64,000 nt of DNA from assembly GCA_903904835.1 (NCBI GenBank), contig CAIVEI010000056.1:1-64000 (forward strand). The letters are read 5' to 3'. The notes beneath the pieces are model-generated. The model was not told the DNA's origin. It made no database searches and saw nothing but the letters and a program-made list of their open reading frames with translations. Below, piece after piece: positions 50,848-60,168 of the stretch (position 1 is its first letter; each line of letters starts with the position of its first letter). Position numbers and translations under genes: made by a program. Source of the DNA: an uncultured Schlesneria sp. GTDB lineage: Bacteria > Planctomycetota > Planctomycetia > Planctomycetales > Planctomycetaceae.

Positions 50848-51245
50848 ATCCGCGATACGCCCTGGTGGCGGCTCGTGCAGGGCATCGGTGTGAGTACTGT
50901 CACGCTCCTGAGGCGATCTTCAATTTCCCGTTTGAAGTGGAACACGTCGTTCCGCCAGGTCAATTGGGATCTGACACTGAAGACAATTGGGGCTTAGCTT
51001 GCCGCTCGTGCAATCTTTATAAGAGTGACGAAGTGCAACATGAAGACCCTGAAACCGGCAAATTGGTGGGAATCTTTCATCCCCGACAACAAATCTGGGA
51101 CGAACATTTTGCGGTCGTTATCGACGATGGTGTTTTGATCGGCCTGACCCCATGTGGACGCGCAACCGCAGCACGGCTGCGATTGAACTCAACGACTCAA
51201 TGTCATGCCAGACAGCAGTGGGCTCGGCTGGGCCTTTTTCCTTGA
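50844..51245 (+). CDS. HNH endonuclease, 133 aa
   Basis: A compact HNH domain: CEYCHAPEA near 19, FEVEHVVPPGQLG near 36 with the catalytic His, then WGLACRSCNLYKSDEVQHEDP. This form is common in cyanobacteria and planctomycetes as a small-ORF partner. The C-terminal 50 residues are unrecognised. It overlaps the upstream gene. Its target is unknown. Confidence 0.85.
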   Translation: MNPRYALVAARAGHRCEYCHAPEAIFNFPFEVEHVVPPGQLGSDTEDNWGLACRSCNLYKSDEVQHEDPETGKLVGIFHPRQQIWDEHFAVVIDDGVLIGLTPCGRATAARLRLNSTTQCHARQQWARLGLFP

Positions 51246-51262
51246 AATTGCGATCAAGAGTC

Positions 51263-52048
51263 TTAACCCAAATTTTCATTCAATCGAAATAACCGCTTGG
51301 CATTCGCCGTCGTCGCACCGGCGATTTCTTCTTTCGAGACTCCGCGAATCTCGGCGAGGCAGGCGGCGGTCAGCCGGACATGGGCTGGTTCGTTCCGTTT
51401 GCCGCGAAATGGAGTCGGGGCCAGATAGGGCGAATCGGTCTCAATCAGCAGTCGATCCAATGGGATCGTGGCCGCCAGTTGACGCAGGCTTTCGTTCTTC
51501 TTGAACGTCACCATGCCGCCCATTGATAAGTACATCCCCATCTCCAGGCACGCGGCTGCCGTCTCGGCCGATCCACAAAAGGCGTGCATCACGCCATTCA
51601 GTGGTGATCGGGCGGAGTGCTTACGTAACTGGGCCACCGTTTCCGGTTCAGCCTCACGGCAATGAACGACAAACGGAAGATTCAGTTGTTGTGACAATTC
51701 CAGGTGTCGATCGAAGTATTCCGCCTGCAGGTCTAGCGGCGAATGATCCCAGTACTTGTCGAGTCCCGTCTCTCCCAGCCCGACCACCTTGGGTGATTTT
51801 GCCAGCTCGACAATCTGCTTCCAGTCATCCGGCTGAGCGGCAGACACGTAATTGGGGTGAAGTCCAACGGTGGCATAGACCTGAGGGTATCGCTCGCTCA
51901 GCTCGATGACTCGACGACAGCTATCCAGAGTGATCCCGATGGCGACCATAGCCACGATCCCCGCATCAACCGCCCGGGCGATGGTCTCTGCACAGTCCTG
52001 CGTAAAAGCATCTTCATCAAGATGGCAATGAGTGTCGATCCATTCCAC
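51263..52048 (-). CDS. tatD: TatD family metal-dependent DNase
   Basis: A 261-residue TIM-barrel hydrolase. Metal-binding residues are visible: THCHLD near 6, GLGETGLD near 95, VVHCRE near 130, MHAFCG near 155 and ETDSPYLAP near 205. Such enzymes trim 3' ends of DNA or remove D-Tyr from tRNA-like substrates. The product ends near LFRLNENLG. The gene is convergent with the HNH pair. Confidence 0.95.
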   Translation of the reverse strand: MEWIDTHCHLDEDAFTQDCAETIARAVDAGIVAMVAIGITLDSCRRVIELSERYPQVYATVGLHPNYVSAAQPDDWKQIVELAKSPKVVGLGETGLDKYWDHSPLDLQAEYFDRHLELSQQLNLPFVVHCREAEPETVAQLRKHSARSPLNGVMHAFCGSAETAAACLEMGMYLSMGGMVTFKKNESLRQLAATIPLDRLLIETDSPYLAPTPFRGKRNEPAHVRLTAACLAEIRGVSKEEIAGATTANAKRLFRLNENLG

Positions 52049-52185
52049 GGGATATTCCTTTTGTAACCGTCAGCTGAATCGCGATGTGGATATTGCCTGC
52101 AAGCCTTCACGTTCGGGAGGGCGAGATTTTTAATGAATGTTAACCATCAAATCGCAGCCGCCGCCAAATAAATCAAACGCTTATA

Positions 52186-52521
52186 TCATAGGCGAGAGTT
52201 CTTGATTCGATCGCTTCCAGATGCAGTGATGATCCACCATCCCTCTCGATCGCTCGGTGCGGGTCTTTCCAGTTCCCCGCGATTCACGAGCAACTCCCTG
52301 ACTCTCGGCATTTCATTGTCCCATTTATTCCTATGTCCGTCAGCCTCTGATGTAGTCGCACTCCTTTGCTCAACGGTAAGACCAAAATGATCGCCAAGTT
52401 CTTTTAGAAGTTTATCTTTGCATAGCGGATACTTTATGGAACCACCGCGTGCTTCGATCCATTTGAGAAGCTGAAATCCGCATTCGGTACGTTTATAAGT
52501 CTCGGGAAACGAATCAATCAC
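52186..52521 (-). CDS. small winged-helix-like protein
   Basis: About 111 residues from GTG 52521 (GGG upstream; the frame is open further up to 52611, but that overlaps the preceding HTH gene). The middle reads KDKLLKELGDHFGLTVEQRS and RVRELLVNRGELERPAPSDR, similar to an Mrr-N-like winged helix, followed by GWWIITASG. It begins 10 bp after the HTH gene at 52532-52711, so both likely form one unit. Function unknown. Confidence 0.55.
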   Translation of the reverse strand: MIDSFPETYKRTECGFQLLKWIEARGGSIKYPLCKDKLLKELGDHFGLTVEQRSATTSEADGHRNKWDNEMPRVRELLVNRGELERPAPSDREGWWIITASGSDRIKNSRL

Positions 52522-52531
52522 TATGACCCTT

Positions 52532-52711
52532 TCACGGTTCGGCCACAATATCCGACAGCGGCACGCCCATCGCCCTCGCGAACCTACGAAGCATGCTGAT
52601 TCGTGGATCATAGCTGTTCAGGAACTGGTTGACCCTCTTGCGAGCTGTTTCCTCATCATACCCGGGTGAGGCTCCCGCAGAGCCGCTAAGTCGATGCGTA
52701 CACAACTTCAC
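52532..52711 (-). CDS. short XRE-like HTH protein, 59 aa
   Basis: A small frame from GTG 52711 (in-frame stop just upstream) whose C-terminal part ISMLRRFARAMGVPLSDIVA has the recognition-helix and core pattern of XRE regulators. The N-terminal half is shorter than in typical XRE proteins, so this may be a truncated gene. It lies just before the winged-helix gene. Expression is not certain. Confidence 0.45.
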   Translation of the reverse strand: MKLCTHRLSGSAGASPGYDEETARKRVNQFLNSYDPRISMLRRFARAMGVPLSDIVAEP

Positions 52712-52762
52712 AACTCAATCTTCGTCTGACACTTCTGGGAAATCCCTGATCTGCCGGTAATG

Positions 52763-53203
52763 CTAAGCCGCAGCTCCGGCTCCAGCCGTCGTCAACTCCC
52801 GCAGGCGTTCGGTCAACTGCTTTTCAGAAGCGAGGATCTCGTTGATCAGCGTCGTTGCTTCGGGATCGTCGACGCACGTATGCGACGCTTCTTCGAGCTC
52901 GGCGATCACTCCCTTTTGATTGGTGAGGATCAGCTTCGAAAGATACTTCAGCGAGAGAAAGTGAAGATCGGTGTAGGTGGCGGGAAAGCCGCCAAAGTCG
53001 ATCGTCCAGCGGCGGTCGGTCAGTAATGCCGACAGCTTTTCCACGTGTTCCTGCTGGGTGGCAACCAGCTTGGGAAACTCCTGTTCCAAGTTTGCCTGGG
53101 CTTTGCTGGTCCATGAGGAACAGTGGCCGACATATTGAAGCAGGCTGCGCCCGACATCGATCAGCAACTGATTCAGTTTCGCGTTGTGGTGAACGTGCGG
53201 CAT
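52763..53203 (-). CDS. ferritin-like/Dps-like helical protein
   Basis: A 146-residue protein that looks like a four-helix bundle: LNQLLIDVGRSLLQYVGHCS, then EFPKLVATQQEHVEKLSALL, then LHFLSLKYLSKLILTNQKGV, then a helix ending AEKQL. It starts MPHVHHNAK and has several His and Glu residues at helix positions, but I cannot assign iron ligands. Probable member of the ferritin-like fold; possibly a stress protein. Encoded alone before nuoN. Confidence 0.6.
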   Translation of the reverse strand: MPHVHHNAKLNQLLIDVGRSLLQYVGHCSSWTSKAQANLEQEFPKLVATQQEHVEKLSALLTDRRWTIDFGGFPATYTDLHFLSLKYLSKLILTNQKGVIAELEEASHTCVDDPEATTLINEILASEKQLTERLRELTTAGAGAAA

Positions 53204-53286
53204 GGCTCAACTAGCAGTCTATGAATTGTGGCAACTTTCGAAATCGGGCGTCTGAAACGGTCCTACACCTGATTGCGAAACGCATA

Positions 53287-54921
53287 CTAAAACAAGGCGT
53301 GTGCGGCGTGCAAAGCGACTTTCGACAACGGATCAATGATGATCCCCAGAAACACGACCATTCCGGAAACCAGCATGACGTACAGCGCCGGCGATGAACT
53401 GGCCGCCATCGAGACCGGGACGGCATCCGCAGGACGAGTATCCATGCACATCGTCTTGGCGACTCGCAGGTAATAGAACAGGCTAATGACAGTGTTTAAA
53501 CCGCCTGCAGCCAGAACCACCCACATGAACCAATGGACGTTGGTCGCCTCGTACACCGAAGCGAAGATGAAGGCTTTTCCGTAGAAACCACCCAGTGGTG
53601 GAATCCCGACCAGGCTGAACATGCAGATGGCCATGCAGATCGCCAGCACGGGAACTTGCTGGGCCAGACCTTTGTAATCATCGATTTCTTCAGAATAGGT
53701 CTGATTGCGGATCAAGGCGACGATCGCAAATGCACCCAGGTTCATAAAGAGATAAACACAGAGGTAATACAGCAGGCCTTCCATCGCTCGCGGACCATTT
53801 TCCTGATGGTTCCCCTGGAACACCAGATCTGTCTGAACGCTTTGCAGGACCAACAGTGCCGAGACCGCCATCAACATGTAACCGGCATGAGCAATCGTCG
53901 AATAGGCCAGCATTCGCTTGATGTTCTGTTGTGAATAAGCGGCCAGATTGCCGAATGTGGTCGTGACAATCGCGATCAGTCCCAGCCCCAATCCACATGA
54001 AAGTGAGAGTTGGCTCAACGCACCTGAACCATCACCAGCCAGGCTCGTCGTCAGCCGGACAAGCAGGGCGAAGGCAGCAGCCTTGGAACCGACCGACAGG
54101 AAGCCGCCAACCTCAGCAGGAGCACCGTGAAATGCGTCTGGACACCAGAAGTGGAACGGAACCAGTGACAGCTTAAACGCGAAGCCAACAGCAATCATCA
54201 GCAAGGCCAAGGCGACACAGCGCGTGGCGGGGTCTTGCATGCCAGCATGACTCGCGAAGACCGCTTGAAACCGCGGAGCCAACTCAGAAAATTGGGCTGT
54301 ACCAAGAATCCCCGTCAGCAAGCTGATTCCAAACAGCATTACGCCTGCCGCACCGGCACCGTAAACAACGAACTTCAGTGCCGCTTCGCTGCTGCGGCGT
54401 TTTCCTTTGAGGAAGCCGGTCATCGCATAGCTGGGAACGCTGGCCATTTCGATGCCGATAAACAGCATCAACAGATGGTTGGCACTCGACATCAACATCA
54501 TGCCGATCACAGCACCACAAAGCAGCGAGTAGAAATCGGGTGCGTCTTCGTCGTCCGGGATTCCGGTCAGTACAGTCAGTGCGATGACAAAGACCAGGAA
54601 GAACGTCAGAAACCCGCGGAAGAAGATCGAGAATTCATCGTGGATGGCGAGGCCGGTAAAGACCTCTACCGGAACAGTTTGCGAATTACCAAATTCCCAG
54701 AACTGAAACAGCACAATGACAAACGAAGCCATACCACCAAGTAATGCAAACCAGTGGGTGGGGATGATGCGGTCAAGACTGACCAGTCGCGCTACAAGCA
54801 TCAGGACGATGGAGCACGAGAGCACCAGTTCTGGCAAAAAGATGGTCAATGAACGAAGGATCGAGGCTTGCTGAGCCACGTCTCCGCTCAAGAACTGCTT
54901 AAAGAGAGCTTCAAAGTCCAT
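53287..54921 (-). CDS. nuoN: NADH-quinone oxidoreductase subunit N
   Basis: A 544-residue antiporter-like membrane subunit of complex I with about 14 hydrophobic helices. The Mrp-type signature KLSLVPFHFWCPDAFHGAPA near 268 contains the proton-channel Lys and Trp, and a Lys near KRMLAY at 350 matches the family. ATG 54921 fits the start of family members; an open upstream TTG at 54975 is weaker. Last gene of the cluster. Confidence 0.95.
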   Translation of the reverse strand: MDFEALFKQFLSGDVAQQASILRSLTIFLPELVLSCSIVLMLVARLVSLDRIIPTHWFALLGGMASFVIVLFQFWEFGNSQTVPVEVFTGLAIHDEFSIFFRGFLTFFLVFVIALTVLTGIPDDEDAPDFYSLLCGAVIGMMLMSSANHLLMLFIGIEMASVPSYAMTGFLKGKRRSSEAALKFVVYGAGAAGVMLFGISLLTGILGTAQFSELAPRFQAVFASHAGMQDPATRCVALALLMIAVGFAFKLSLVPFHFWCPDAFHGAPAEVGGFLSVGSKAAAFALLVRLTTSLAGDGSGALSQLSLSCGLGLGLIAIVTTTFGNLAAYSQQNIKRMLAYSTIAHAGYMLMAVSALLVLQSVQTDLVFQGNHQENGPRAMEGLLYYLCVYLFMNLGAFAIVALIRNQTYSEEIDDYKGLAQQVPVLAICMAICMFSLVGIPPLGGFYGKAFIFASVYEATNVHWFMWVVLAAGGLNTVISLFYYLRVAKTMCMDTRPADAVPVSMAASSSPALYVMLVSGMVVFLGIIIDPLSKVALHAAHALF

Positions 54922-54978
54922 CGGTTTGGCGATCAGGAAAACGGCTTGCGGAATTAGTACAACGAACGCCAGCAACTA

Positions 54979-56559
54979 CTACGGCAACTGCGATGTGTGA
55001 ATCGCACCGTAAAGGGTCTCATACGACGAAGCAAGGCTTTGTGTCAGTGCCTGAATCGATCCATGCATCGGGTCGAAGAGCAAGTGAGGCAGCACACCGA
55101 ACAGAATCGCCGTCGCGACCAGCGTATAACCAATCGCGAGTTCGCGAGAATTCATTTCGACCAGAGCTTCAGGATGTGGTCCCTTATATTCAGGACCGAG
55201 ATAAACTCGTTGCATCGTCCACAGAATGTAACCGGCAGTCAGAATCACGCCACTGGCGGCAACGATTGCCAGCAGGGGACTGAAGTTCCAGCAGGCGAGG
55301 ACCGAAAAAACTTCGCCAACGAATCCACACAGTCCGGGGAGTCCCAAGCCTGCGAAGAAGATCACAGCAGCCAATCCGGCGTAGTGAGGCATCAACTGGG
55401 CAATTCCACCAAACTTGTTGATATCACGATGGTGGACTCGGTCGTACAGCACGCCCACCATAAAGAACATGCCCGTTGATGAAATGCCGTGAGCGATCAT
55501 TTGGAACATTGCAGCATTCAGCCCCATTTCCCAATATTCGCGGCCAACGGTTTTACCGTCGACGATCTTCCAGACGGCGATCCCCAGCAGGACGTAACCC
55601 ATGTGACTGACGGAGCTGTAAGCGACCAGTCGCTTAAAGTCAGTCTGAGCCATTGCGGCGAATGCACCGTAGATAATGCTGAAGACACCCAGAGCCGCCA
55701 AAAAGTAGGCAGCATACTGGGCACCGTAAGGACAAAGTGGAAACGCGATGCGGATGATGCCGTAACCACCCATCTTCAGCAGCACACCAGCTAGAATCAT
55801 CGAGATCGGCGTGGGAGCTTCGACGTGAGCGTCTGGCAACCATGTATGGAACGGGAACGATGGCAGCTTAATCGCAAAGCCGATAAACAGCATGATGAAT
55901 GCCGCGACTTGCATCGACATCCCGTAAACGTGTGACTTTCCAGCGGACGTTCCACCAGCGATTCTCGCGAGCTCAAGCAAGTCGAAACTTCGGTCGCTGT
56001 TAAAGTAGAACATCAACATGGCGATCAGCATTAAAACCGACCCGGCCAACGTATAGAGGAAAAACTTGATGGCGGCATATTCGCGTCGTGGACCACCCCA
56101 GATCCCGATCAGGAAGTACATTGGCAGCAGCATGACTTCCCAGAAGACGTAGAACAGGAAGAAGTCGAGCGACAGGAAAACGCCCATCATGCCTGTTTCC
56201 AGAATCAGAAACAGCATCAAATAGCCTTTGAAATTCTTTTCGATGCTCCACGAAGCGAGCATTGAAAGCAGACAGACGAAGCCCGTTAAGACCACCAATG
56301 GCAGGCTGATACCATCAACACCCAGGCTGAAGAAGACGTTCCAGTTCGCAATCCAGGGCGTGTCAAACTTGAATTGCATGCCTGACTTGTTTGAGTCGAA
56401 TTGCATGAGCAATTGCAGCGTCAATGCGAACGTCAGTGCGGTTCCCAGCACGCCCCAATAGCGCATGGCCTCTTTCGCTTTGGCGTCAAACAACACCAGC
56501 GGAATCGCCCAGACAGCGGGCAGGAACACGATACATGTCAGGAGTGTTTCCGGACTCAT
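54979..56559 (-). CDS. nuoM: NADH-quinone oxidoreductase subunit M
   Basis: A 526-residue antiporter-like subunit with about 14 transmembrane helices. Signatures: LLPMYFLIGIWGG near 145, KLPSFPFHTWLPDAHVEAPT near 228 with the key Lys and Pro, and KRLVAYSSVSHMGYVLLG near 310. It is one of three proton-pumping paralogues (NuoL, M, N). It ends 57 bp before the nuoN start. Confidence 0.96.
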   Translation of the reverse strand: MSPETLLTCIVFLPAVWAIPLVLFDAKAKEAMRYWGVLGTALTFALTLQLLMQFDSNKSGMQFKFDTPWIANWNVFFSLGVDGISLPLVVLTGFVCLLSMLASWSIEKNFKGYLMLFLILETGMMGVFLSLDFFLFYVFWEVMLLPMYFLIGIWGGPRREYAAIKFFLYTLAGSVLMLIAMLMFYFNSDRSFDLLELARIAGGTSAGKSHVYGMSMQVAAFIMLFIGFAIKLPSFPFHTWLPDAHVEAPTPISMILAGVLLKMGGYGIIRIAFPLCPYGAQYAAYFLAALGVFSIIYGAFAAMAQTDFKRLVAYSSVSHMGYVLLGIAVWKIVDGKTVGREYWEMGLNAAMFQMIAHGISSTGMFFMVGVLYDRVHHRDINKFGGIAQLMPHYAGLAAVIFFAGLGLPGLCGFVGEVFSVLACWNFSPLLAIVAASGVILTAGYILWTMQRVYLGPEYKGPHPEALVEMNSRELAIGYTLVATAILFGVLPHLLFDPMHGSIQALTQSLASSYETLYGAIHTSQLP

Positions 56560-56615
56560 GATGAAATCTATTTCCTCAATCGAGCTTCGACCACGTGGGT
56601 GGTCGTCAAATCAAA

Positions 56616-59024
56616 CTATTTCGGAATCGTCGTAAAGAGTGCCCCGAATAACACGATCACACCGACAGCAATCCACATTACATATTGTCTCAGTCGACCT
56701 GTCTGAATCACCTTCAGCGAGTTCCCGACGTTGTACGTCACGGTACCAACCAGATTGACCAAACCGTCCACGAACGTCTCGTCAAATGCCCGGTCCCATT
56801 TGGACGTGAGCACCGTCAAACTTGCTGCACTGTGCAGAATAGGGTCGAGCACCCCTTTGTCGAAGCTGACGCACCAGGCCGAAACAATATGAACCGGAGC
56901 GACAAACATTGCGTCGTACAGCGAATCAAACCGCCATTTGTCGACCAGAAAATCGTAGACACCCGAAAACTGTTGTCGAATCTGGTTCGGATCAATCGTT
57001 TTCTTGACATAAAGCAAATACGCCAGGGTCATACCGATGATCGCCGAGATCAACGCCAGCATACCCGCCGTCGAATGGACGTGATGCACGTCACTTTCGT
57101 GGCCCTGATGGCTGGGGAGAATGACCTTAGCCGCACCGGTCGAAGCGACCCGAGCGGTTGCTGGTACGAGTTCGCTGTCAGCGATCAAGCGATACAACGG
57201 CCCCCCTTCACCCCCCCAGGCACAACCCGCCGCCAGAACCGCAAGAACCAGTAGCGGTGTCGTCATGACACTGGGGTTTTCGTGGCAGTGTTCGTAGACG
57301 TGTGCATCTCGAGGCGTACCTGCAAAGGTCAGGAACCACAGGCGGAACATGTAGAAGGATGTGATTCCTGCTGTGACGAGCGGAGCGATGAACAGCAGGA
57401 TGTGACCGGGATTCAATTCGCTGTAGGCCAAGGCCGAGGCAACGATCGCGTCCTTCGAATAGAAACCTGACAGGCCGATTGATGTCCCTGGGATGGCCAG
57501 TCCGGCAATCGCAATCACACCCACCAGCATCGTATAGGCTGTGATCTTCATCTTGTGCCGCAACCCACCCATGCGACTCATGTCCTGCACGTGATGGCAA
57601 CCGGCGATCACGCTTCCCGAACACAAGAACATCAACGACTTGAAGAAGGCATGGGTGACCAGATGGAACAACGCCGCTCCCCAGCCAGCAACGCCGATCG
57701 CCAGCATCATGTAGCCGAGTTGACTGATCGTTGAATACGCGAGAACTCGTTTGATATCGGTAACGACCAGCGCAATGGTCGCGGCGATAAACAGTGTAAT
57801 ACAGCCGATATAGGCAATTCCCAGCAGCACTTCAGGCGTGAATACGGGATAAAATCGTGCAGCCAGATAAACCCCTGCGGCGACCATCGTTGCCGAGTGA
57901 ACGAGTGCCGAAACCGGGGTCGGACCTTCCATCGCGTCGGGCAACCATGTCTGCAATGGAAACTGGGCACTTTTGCCGATGCTACCAGCGAACACGCCAA
58001 GCCCGGCCGCAACCAGCAGCATGTAACTGATTGAGAGTGGTTTTCCGTTTCTCTCAGCTCGGTGACCATAAGCGTCCTGAAGGTAGACTTCTTTGCCGTC
58101 TTCTGAGACATCAAGCTTGCCGTCTTGCCCGCGAACCATCGTGAACAAGCCAGCCTGGGTATGATCACCTTCCGTTCGGTCGCCGAACTGGAACGTTCCA
58201 AACGACGTCCAGAGAATCATCATGCCGATCAGGAATCCAAAGTCCCCGACGCGGTTCATGATGAATGCTTTGTTCGCCGCCGTACTGGCCGACTTGCGTT
58301 CGATATAGAAGCCGATCAGCAGGTAACTGCTCAGACCCACCAGTTCCCAGAAGATGAAGACCTGGAAAATGTTTCCGGACAACACGATGCCAAGCATCGA
58401 GAACGAGAACAGCGAGAGATAAGCAAAGAACCGATGAAACCGGCCGGGGCGGCTGAAGTGTCCGCCGTTGTGCAGATGAACTTCGTGGTCTTCATATTCC
58501 TCGGTCAACTCATCATGCATATAACCGATCGCGAAGATATGAATGCAGGTGGCGATGAACGTCACCATGGTGAACATCACCAGCGTCAAGCTGTCGATGT
58601 ACCAGTCGAGAGAAACTCGCAAACCGCTGAATCGGGCGAGTTCGTAATAGGTTCCGCTGAAATACTTTTTCGCCGGCGCGGGTGGTGGACTGTGGCTATG
58701 TTCGTCGGCATCCACTGCATGAGCTTCGTGCTCGTGCCCGGCTTCACCGTGACCAGCCTCAGCATGCCCGGCATCATGCGACGCCGAATGAGCGTGATGT
58801 TCTGGTTCGGATAATGCCGCCCATTTTGTGGCATTACCCCAGTACAGCAAGGCTGTCAGACTGCATAGGAAGCCTATTCCAATACAAGCGACGGCGACAT
58901 ACGCCGCGCCTTTATTCAGGCGGTGCGAAAAGCACAGCCAGTAAACTTCAACGACGAACCCTGCGAGTGGCAGTAGCCAGGCCACTGTCAACAGGAACAT
59001 CAATATATCGCCAGTCTCAGGCAT
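56616..59024 (-). CDS. nuoL: NADH-quinone oxidoreductase subunit L
   Basis: An 802-residue antiporter-like subunit, longer than most (about 610-650). Signatures: GKSAQFPLQTWLPDAMEGPT near 350, HSATMVAAGVYL near 375 and KRVLAYSTISQLGYMMLA near 425. ATG 59024 is chosen because it begins the conserved region; an ATG at 59066 is possible. A His-rich loop (about 80-125, with many HAH, GHEHEAH and HSH motifs) inserted after the second helix is unusual and could bind metal. The C-terminal amphipathic helix and final transmembrane helix are present. Confidence 0.95.
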   Translation of the reverse strand: MPETGDILMFLLTVAWLLPLAGFVVEVYWLCFSHRLNKGAAYVAVACIGIGFLCSLTALLYWGNATKWAALSEPEHHAHSASHDAGHAEAGHGEAGHEHEAHAVDADEHSHSPPPAPAKKYFSGTYYELARFSGLRVSLDWYIDSLTLVMFTMVTFIATCIHIFAIGYMHDELTEEYEDHEVHLHNGGHFSRPGRFHRFFAYLSLFSFSMLGIVLSGNIFQVFIFWELVGLSSYLLIGFYIERKSASTAANKAFIMNRVGDFGFLIGMMILWTSFGTFQFGDRTEGDHTQAGLFTMVRGQDGKLDVSEDGKEVYLQDAYGHRAERNGKPLSISYMLLVAAGLGVFAGSIGKSAQFPLQTWLPDAMEGPTPVSALVHSATMVAAGVYLAARFYPVFTPEVLLGIAYIGCITLFIAATIALVVTDIKRVLAYSTISQLGYMMLAIGVAGWGAALFHLVTHAFFKSLMFLCSGSVIAGCHHVQDMSRMGGLRHKMKITAYTMLVGVIAIAGLAIPGTSIGLSGFYSKDAIVASALAYSELNPGHILLFIAPLVTAGITSFYMFRLWFLTFAGTPRDAHVYEHCHENPSVMTTPLLVLAVLAAGCAWGGEGGPLYRLIADSELVPATARVASTGAAKVILPSHQGHESDVHHVHSTAGMLALISAIIGMTLAYLLYVKKTIDPNQIRQQFSGVYDFLVDKWRFDSLYDAMFVAPVHIVSAWCVSFDKGVLDPILHSAASLTVLTSKWDRAFDETFVDGLVNLVGTVTYNVGNSLKVIQTGRLRQYVMWIAVGVIVLFGALFTTIPK

Positions 59025-59109
59025 AATTCCGTCACTGAATGTGTGCGTCAGAGAACCGTTCGCCAATTATTTCCGTCACACGAACGATTCCGTTCGTGAA
59101 AGTTCTGAT

Positions 59110-59421
59110 CTATCCCTGCAATTCGTTTCCGCGATCCACATCAATCGTGAGATGATTGTTGTAGAAGTTGAGCGCAATTGCCAACGCGACCGCTGCTTCT
59201 GCCGCAGCGAGCACAATGACAAACAGCGCGATCGTTTGTCCGTCTAAACCAAGCGATGTGTATCGAGAGAAGGCCACGAAATTGACATTCGCTCCGTTCA
59301 AAACCAACTCGACCCCCATCAATACGCCGATGCCGTTGCGCTTGGTTGCCATGCAGACGACGCCGCAGACAAACAGCACAGCACCAACCATTAAATAGGC
59401 GTTGAGGCCAACATCACCCAT
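59110..59421 (-). CDS. nuoK: NADH-quinone oxidoreductase subunit K
   Basis: A 103-residue subunit with three transmembrane helices. The conserved Glu in LMGVELVLNGANVNFVAF near 40 and the later Glu in AAAEAAVALAIAL are visible; both take part in proton pumping. It follows nuoJ, from which it is separated by 54 bp. Confidence 0.95.
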   Translation of the reverse strand: MGDVGLNAYLMVGAVLFVCGVVCMATKRNGIGVLMGVELVLNGANVNFVAFSRYTSLGLDGQTIALFVIVLAAAEAAVALAIALNFYNNHLTIDVDRGNELQG

Positions 59422-59475
59422 GATCGAATTTCTTTCTCTCGTACGCCGAGATTCTTACTGCTGACCAAAATCACA

Positions 59476-60168
59476 TCAATCGAGGCTCACCCGGTCTTCG
59501 GAAACGGCTCGTCGCTTCGCTCGTGCCAGATAGGCCGCCCCAATCAGGACAACCAGCAAATGGACCGAGACAATTTCGAATGGCAGAAAGTAGCCAGGAG
59601 CCAGTCCATTCGCGCCACCTTCCTTGAGATTTCGATCGGGTCGCAATCCAAGGAAGCTAAGTCCCAACTGACGAACTGTTCGGCCTTGTTGCTGAATTGC
59701 AGCAAGGTCGGTTTTGACTTTCGTTGAGCCTGAATTAACGATCGCTTCGTCTGCATGAGCTTCGCGAATCGAGTCAGCAGTGAACGGAGATTGCGGCGAC
59801 GACGGCAATCGACCCGAGATCGCTCCCCAGTCGACACTACCAATGGATGAGACCAGAACCATCAGCAGCATGAGCCCGACGGCAGCACCGATAATCCCTT
59901 CGGCAGGAGCCGTTTTAATGGTTGTATACGGACCACTCGCTGTCAGCATGACGCCGAAAACGAGCAAGACCACGGTACCGCCAACATAAATCAACAGTTG
60001 AGCGGCACCCAGGAAATCGGCATGCAGCAGAAAGAACAAGGCCGCGACTGAACCGAGCGAAACAACCAGCCAAAAGGCCATTCGCACAACATTCTGAGTT
60101 GCAACAACCGCCACAGCTCCACCACAGGTAAGAATGGCAAACGTATAGAACAGCAACTGTTCAATCAT
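59476..60168 (-). CDS. nuoJ: NADH-quinone oxidoreductase subunit J
   Basis: A 230-residue subunit with about five helices and the conserved HADFLGAAQLLIYVGGTVVL. The usual length is about 165-185. The extra length is a soluble insertion of about 65 residues (about 115-185) after the fourth helix, rich in Gln/Ser/Thr. ATG 60168 overlaps the nuoH stop by 4 bp, so the two are translationally coupled. Confidence 0.94.
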   Translation of the reverse strand: MIEQLLFYTFAILTCGGAVAVVATQNVVRMAFWLVVSLGSVAALFFLLHADFLGAAQLLIYVGGTVVLLVFGVMLTASGPYTTIKTAPAEGIIGAAVGLMLLMVLVSSIGSVDWGAISGRLPSSPQSPFTADSIREAHADEAIVNSGSTKVKTDLAAIQQQGRTVRQLGLSFLGLRPDRNLKEGGANGLAPGYFLPFEIVSVHLLVVLIGAAYLARAKRRAVSEDRVSLD

